Source: Nibricoccus aquaticus (GTDB lineage Bacteria > Verrucomicrobiota > Verrucomicrobiia > Opitutales > Opitutaceae). From it: a stretch of 64,000 nt of DNA. Each line of letters opens with the position of its first letter. Position 1 is the first letter of the stretch. The stretch covers positions 1,922,001 through 1,986,000 of the forward strand of contig NZ_CP023344.1 in NCBI RefSeq assembly GCF_002310495.1. Reading direction: 5' to 3'. The notes under the pieces were generated by a model that searched no databases, had not been told where the DNA came from, and saw only the letters and a list, made by a program, of their open reading frames with translations. This document shows positions 61,860 to 64,000 of this stretch, one piece after another. The translations under genes were made by a program, and so were the position numbers.

Positions 61860-62414
61860 GTGAACAGCTCCTCGCCTCAGCCCTCGCCGCCCGCCCACTC
61901 TCCTACGCCCGAGCCGTCCGCTCTCGCACCAGCTCCCGTCAAGCGCTCCTTCTGGCAGCGCCGTGTCCGTGACCCGATCCTCGCGCAACTCACGCAAGGC
62001 ATCACCCCGCAAAAAATCGCCCTCACCTTCGCCGTCGGCAGCGCCTGCGCCCTCTTCCCCATCCTCGGCACCACCACCCTCCTCTGCATCGCCGCCGCCA
62101 TCGCGCTGAAACTCAACCAGCCACTGATCCACATTCTGAATCAACTGCTCTGGCCCGCGCACATCCCCGTCATGTACGGCTGTATCCGCCTCGGAGAGAC
62201 ACTCTTCAATGCGCCCCGCATCTCCTTCGACGTCGTCCGCATGACCGAGCTCTTCTGGGAGCACCCCACGCAATTCCTCCACCAGTTCGGTGCCACCGCC
62301 CTCCACGCGATCATCGCCTGGACGCTCCTCGCCCCTTTCTTCATCGCCGCGATCTACTTCATCGCCCTCCCGCTGACCCGCCGACTCGCCCGTAAAAAGC
62401 CCGCCGTCTCGTAG
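61860..62414 (+). CDS. DUF2062 domain membrane protein
   Basis: A 184-residue protein starting with GTG at 61860 (MNSSSPQPSP). A Pro/Ser-rich N-terminus of about 30 residues precedes the DUF2062 domain: ILAQLTQGITPQKIALTFAV, GTTTLLCIAAAIALKLNQPL and IHILNQLLWPAHIPVMYG. Three or four helices follow. The ATG at 61776 in this frame overlaps DUF1475 and gives an unlikely start. DUF2062 proteins are membrane proteins of unknown role, some fused to glycosyltransferases. Confidence 0.85.
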   Translation: MNSSSPQPSPPAHSPTPEPSALAPAPVKRSFWQRRVRDPILAQLTQGITPQKIALTFAVGSACALFPILGTTTLLCIAAAIALKLNQPLIHILNQLLWPAHIPVMYGCIRLGETLFNAPRISFDVVRMTELFWEHPTQFLHQFGATALHAIIAWTLLAPFFIAAIYFIALPLTRRLARKKPAVS

Positions 62415-62484
62415 TCGATCTCATCGCCCTCAAGTCCTGCGCTTTCACTGCAACCGTGCAGCGCACTCGCACGTAGCAGTTAAT

Positions 62485-63276
62485 ATGACCGCGCTGCTCC
62501 TTCCGCTCCTCGCCCTCGTGGCCCTCTGCGCGATTTTCCACGCCGTCTTCCTCCTCGCCCGCCGCATCGACAACTACGGCATCGTCGACATCGCCTGGTC
62601 CTACGCCTTCGCCCCGCTCGCGCTCTTTTACGCCCTCGCCGCGTCCACCGGCTGGGCTCCCCGCCGCGCCCTCATCGCCACCCTCGTCACCCTCTGGAGC
62701 CTCCGCCTCGGCACGCACCTCTATCGCCGCGTGATGGGCCACCACCCCGTCGAAGACACCCGCTACCAAACCCTCCGCGAAACCTGGTCCGCCAACTTCT
62801 CCTCGAAGATGGCCTGGTTCTTCCAATCCCAGGCCGCCTCCGTCGTCGTCCTCGGCCTCCCCTTTCTCCTCATCGTCCGCAACCCCGCCCAGTCGTTCCA
62901 CCCGCTCGAACTCGCCGCCTCCGCCCTCTGGCTCATCGCCGTCCTCGGTGAATCCCTCGCCGACGCCCAACTCGCCGCCTTCCGACGCGACCCCTTCCGT
63001 CACGGCCAGGTCTGCGATCGCGGCCTCTGGCGCTTCAGCCGCCACCCCAACTACTTTTTCGAGTGGCTCATCTGGGTCGCCTATTTCGTCTTCGCCCTCG
63101 CCTCCCCGTGGGGCTGCTTCGCGATCATCGCCCCCGGCATCATTCTTTATCTCCTGCTCCGCGTCACCGGCATCCCTCTGGCCGAAGCCCAAAGCCTCCG
63201 CAGCAAAGGCGACGCCTACCGCCGCTACCAAGCCACCACCAGCCCCTTCATCCCCTGGTTCCCGAAAAAATCCTGA
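62485..63276 (+). CDS. DUF1295 (steroid 5-alpha-reductase-like) membrane protein
   Basis: A 263-residue protein with about seven helices. The family signature GLWRFSRHPNYFFEWLIWVA is at about residues 176-195, with RLGTHLYRRVMGHHPVEDTR near 75. DUF1295 members resemble NADPH-dependent reductases or isoprenylcysteine methyltransferases. The gene is adjacent to a second CFA-type methyltransferase. A double-bond reduction in a modified acyl chain is a reasonable guess. The ATG at 62485 follows TTAAT. Confidence 0.9.
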   Translation: MTALLLPLLALVALCAIFHAVFLLARRIDNYGIVDIAWSYAFAPLALFYALAASTGWAPRRALIATLVTLWSLRLGTHLYRRVMGHHPVEDTRYQTLRETWSANFSSKMAWFFQSQAASVVVLGLPFLLIVRNPAQSFHPLELAASALWLIAVLGESLADAQLAAFRRDPFRHGQVCDRGLWRFSRHPNYFFEWLIWVAYFVFALASPWGCFAIIAPGIILYLLLRVTGIPLAEAQSLRSKGDAYRRYQATTSPFIPWFPKKS

Positions 63277-63353
63277 TCTGGAACTCAGGAATGCTGGAAA
63301 ATACCAGCCCCCGCTCCGCCCCACCTCCGTTCCAGATTTCCTGAGTTCCAGAT
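63276..63353. repeat. Perfect 16-bp inverted repeat
   Basis: ATCTGGAACTCAGGAA (63276-63291) pairs with TTCCTGAGTTCCAGAT (63338-63353) across a 46-base loop that has an internal CTGG/CCAG pair. It begins at the DUF1295 stop codon and is followed by an AT-rich tail (TAAAAAT). Confidence 0.85.
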
Positions 63354-63365
63354 TAAAAATCCGAC

Positions 63366-63400
63366 CTACTCGCTACCCGCTACTCACTACTCGCTACTTC
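63366..63400. repeat. Five in-phase CTACTCG-type heptamers
   Basis: CTACTCG, CTACCCG, CTACTCA, CTACTCG, CTACTTC are in tandem, ending 8 bp before the start of the next gene. The CTACTCG unit also occurs in the leader at about 61409 and in composite repeats (2721-2737, 56326-56340). Confidence 0.9.
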
Positions 63401-63408
63401 TGCCTCCC

Positions 63409-64000
63409 ATGCTCGACGCCCTCCTCGAAAAAAACCTCCTCCCCGACTGGCTCATCCGCATCGGCATCCGCCGCCTCCTCGCCCAGCGTATCCAGGAAGA
63501 AACTCCCCGTTACGACCCCGCCGCCTACGCCGCCAACCTCGCCACCCGCCCCCTCGCCGAGCAGACCCGCGCCGCCAACGAGCAACACTACGAAGTCCCC
63601 ACCGCCTTCTACCAACGCTGCCTCGGCCGCCGCCTTAAATATTCCGGCTGCCTCTACCCCACCGGCACCGAAACCCTCGACCACGCCGAGGAGGCCATGC
63701 TCGCCATCTACGCCGAGCGCGCGCAGCTCGCCGACGGACAACACATCCTCGAACTCGGCTGCGGCTGGGGCTCCCTCTCCCTCTGGATGGCCGAAAAGTT
63801 CCCCCGCTCCCGGATCACCGGCGTCTCCAACTCCCGCACCCAAAAAGAACACATCGACGCCGAAGCCGCCCGCCGCGGCCTCACCAATGTCCAGATTATC
63901 ACCTGCGACATCAACGCCCTCGAACTACCCCCCGCCGCCTTCGACCGCGTCGTCTCCGTCGAGATGTTTGAACACCTTAAAAATTACCGCCTCCTCTTCG
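63409..64000 (+). CDS. CFA-type SAM-dependent methyltransferase (3' end outside window)
   Basis: An open frame from ATG 63409 runs to the window end (197 codons visible). It begins MLDALLEKNLLPDWLIRIGI, then has NEQHYEVPTAFYQRCLGRRL and the SAM motif ILELGCGWGSLSLWMAEKF, ending SVEMFEHLKNYRLLF. The NEQHYEVPTAFY phrase marks the short CFA-synthase-like group that lacks the large N-terminal domain, related to plant coclaurine N-methyltransferases. It is a second methyltransferase of the lipid region, directly after DUF1295, a common pairing. Confidence 0.92.
   Translation, partial: MLDALLEKNLLPDWLIRIGIRRLLAQRIQEETPRYDPAAYAANLATRPLAEQTRAANEQHYEVPTAFYQRCLGRRLKYSGCLYPTGTETLDHAEEAMLAIYAERAQLADGQHILELGCGWGSLSLWMAEKFPRSRITGVSNSRTQKEHIDAEAARRGLTNVQIITCDINALELPPAAFDRVVSVEMFEHLKNYRLLF

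Noticed and set aside
1-64000. tRNA or rRNA genes
   Set aside because: No cloverleaf-like or rRNA-like segment was found by eye; a tRNAscan run would settle it.

Overview
The window is a chromosomal segment of a high-GC Gram-negative bacterium. Codons ending in C dominate, and long antisense shadow ORFs are common as a result. Several TonB-dependent or outer-membrane proteins, a DUF1573 protein, a PL1-type lyase with a calcium-binding tail, and dense short intergenic repeats fit Verrucomicrobiota, most likely Opitutaceae. That assignment is inference from gene content; no rRNA is present. No tRNA, CRISPR array, insertion sequence or prophage was seen.

Layout. 1-3.8 kb: the end of an ATP-grasp/alpha-E protein, a VKOR-like oxidoreductase and a DUF1573 protein. 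4-8.6 kb: a broken nucleotidyltransferase remnant, MscS, TerC, beta-carbonic anhydrase and two tandem Hsp20 chaperones. 8.8-11.8 kb: a Gfo/Idh/MocA dehydrogenase, a PatB-type lyase and a DCC thiol protein. 12-16.8 kb: a tight four-gene exported locus resembling a divergent chaperone-usher fibre system. 16.9-25.2 kb: dusB, a transglutaminase-like membrane protein, a GspB-like protein, lipoproteins, a second MocA dehydrogenase and an exostosin-type glycosyltransferase. 25.3-27.4 kb: one polypeptide fusing a trypsin-like protease to a DNA/RNA non-specific nuclease. 27.7-32.4 kb: exported hypotheticals, an LRR protein, a sugar nucleotidyltransferase and a PIG-L deacetylase. 32.4-35.5 kb: a TonB-dependent receptor convergent with an IroE-like esterase. 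35.6-41.3 kb: two tandem paralogues with a Cys-rich N-terminal motif, membrane proteins and an ankyrin protein. 41.4-50 kb: pyruvate carboxylase, a response regulator/histidine kinase pair and a CstA-family transporter. 50-54.8 kb: a pectate-lyase-like protein, an MFS transporter and a fatty-acid desaturase. 54.9 kb to the end: a membrane-lipid modification region (FAD oxidoreductase, DUF1365, two CFA-type methyltransferases, DUF1475, DUF2062, DUF1295) with a three-gene ECF sigma operon of CnrY-X-H-like order inside it, and a two-domain TonB protein.

Functional links. The last 9 kb plausibly forms one sigma-controlled lipid remodelling module. The pyc/two-component/cstA neighbourhood suggests pyruvate sensing, uptake and anaplerosis. 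The receptor/esterase pair suggests siderophore use.

Repeats are the other theme. Heptamer tandem repeats (ACTGGTC, CTACTCG, CTTCAAC types) and three hairpin repeat families recur in gaps, sometimes in a fixed modular order. Some heptamer tracts lie just upstream of start codons, and some lie inside coding regions where they form interdomain linkers. Almost no gene has a recognisable Shine-Dalgarno sequence.
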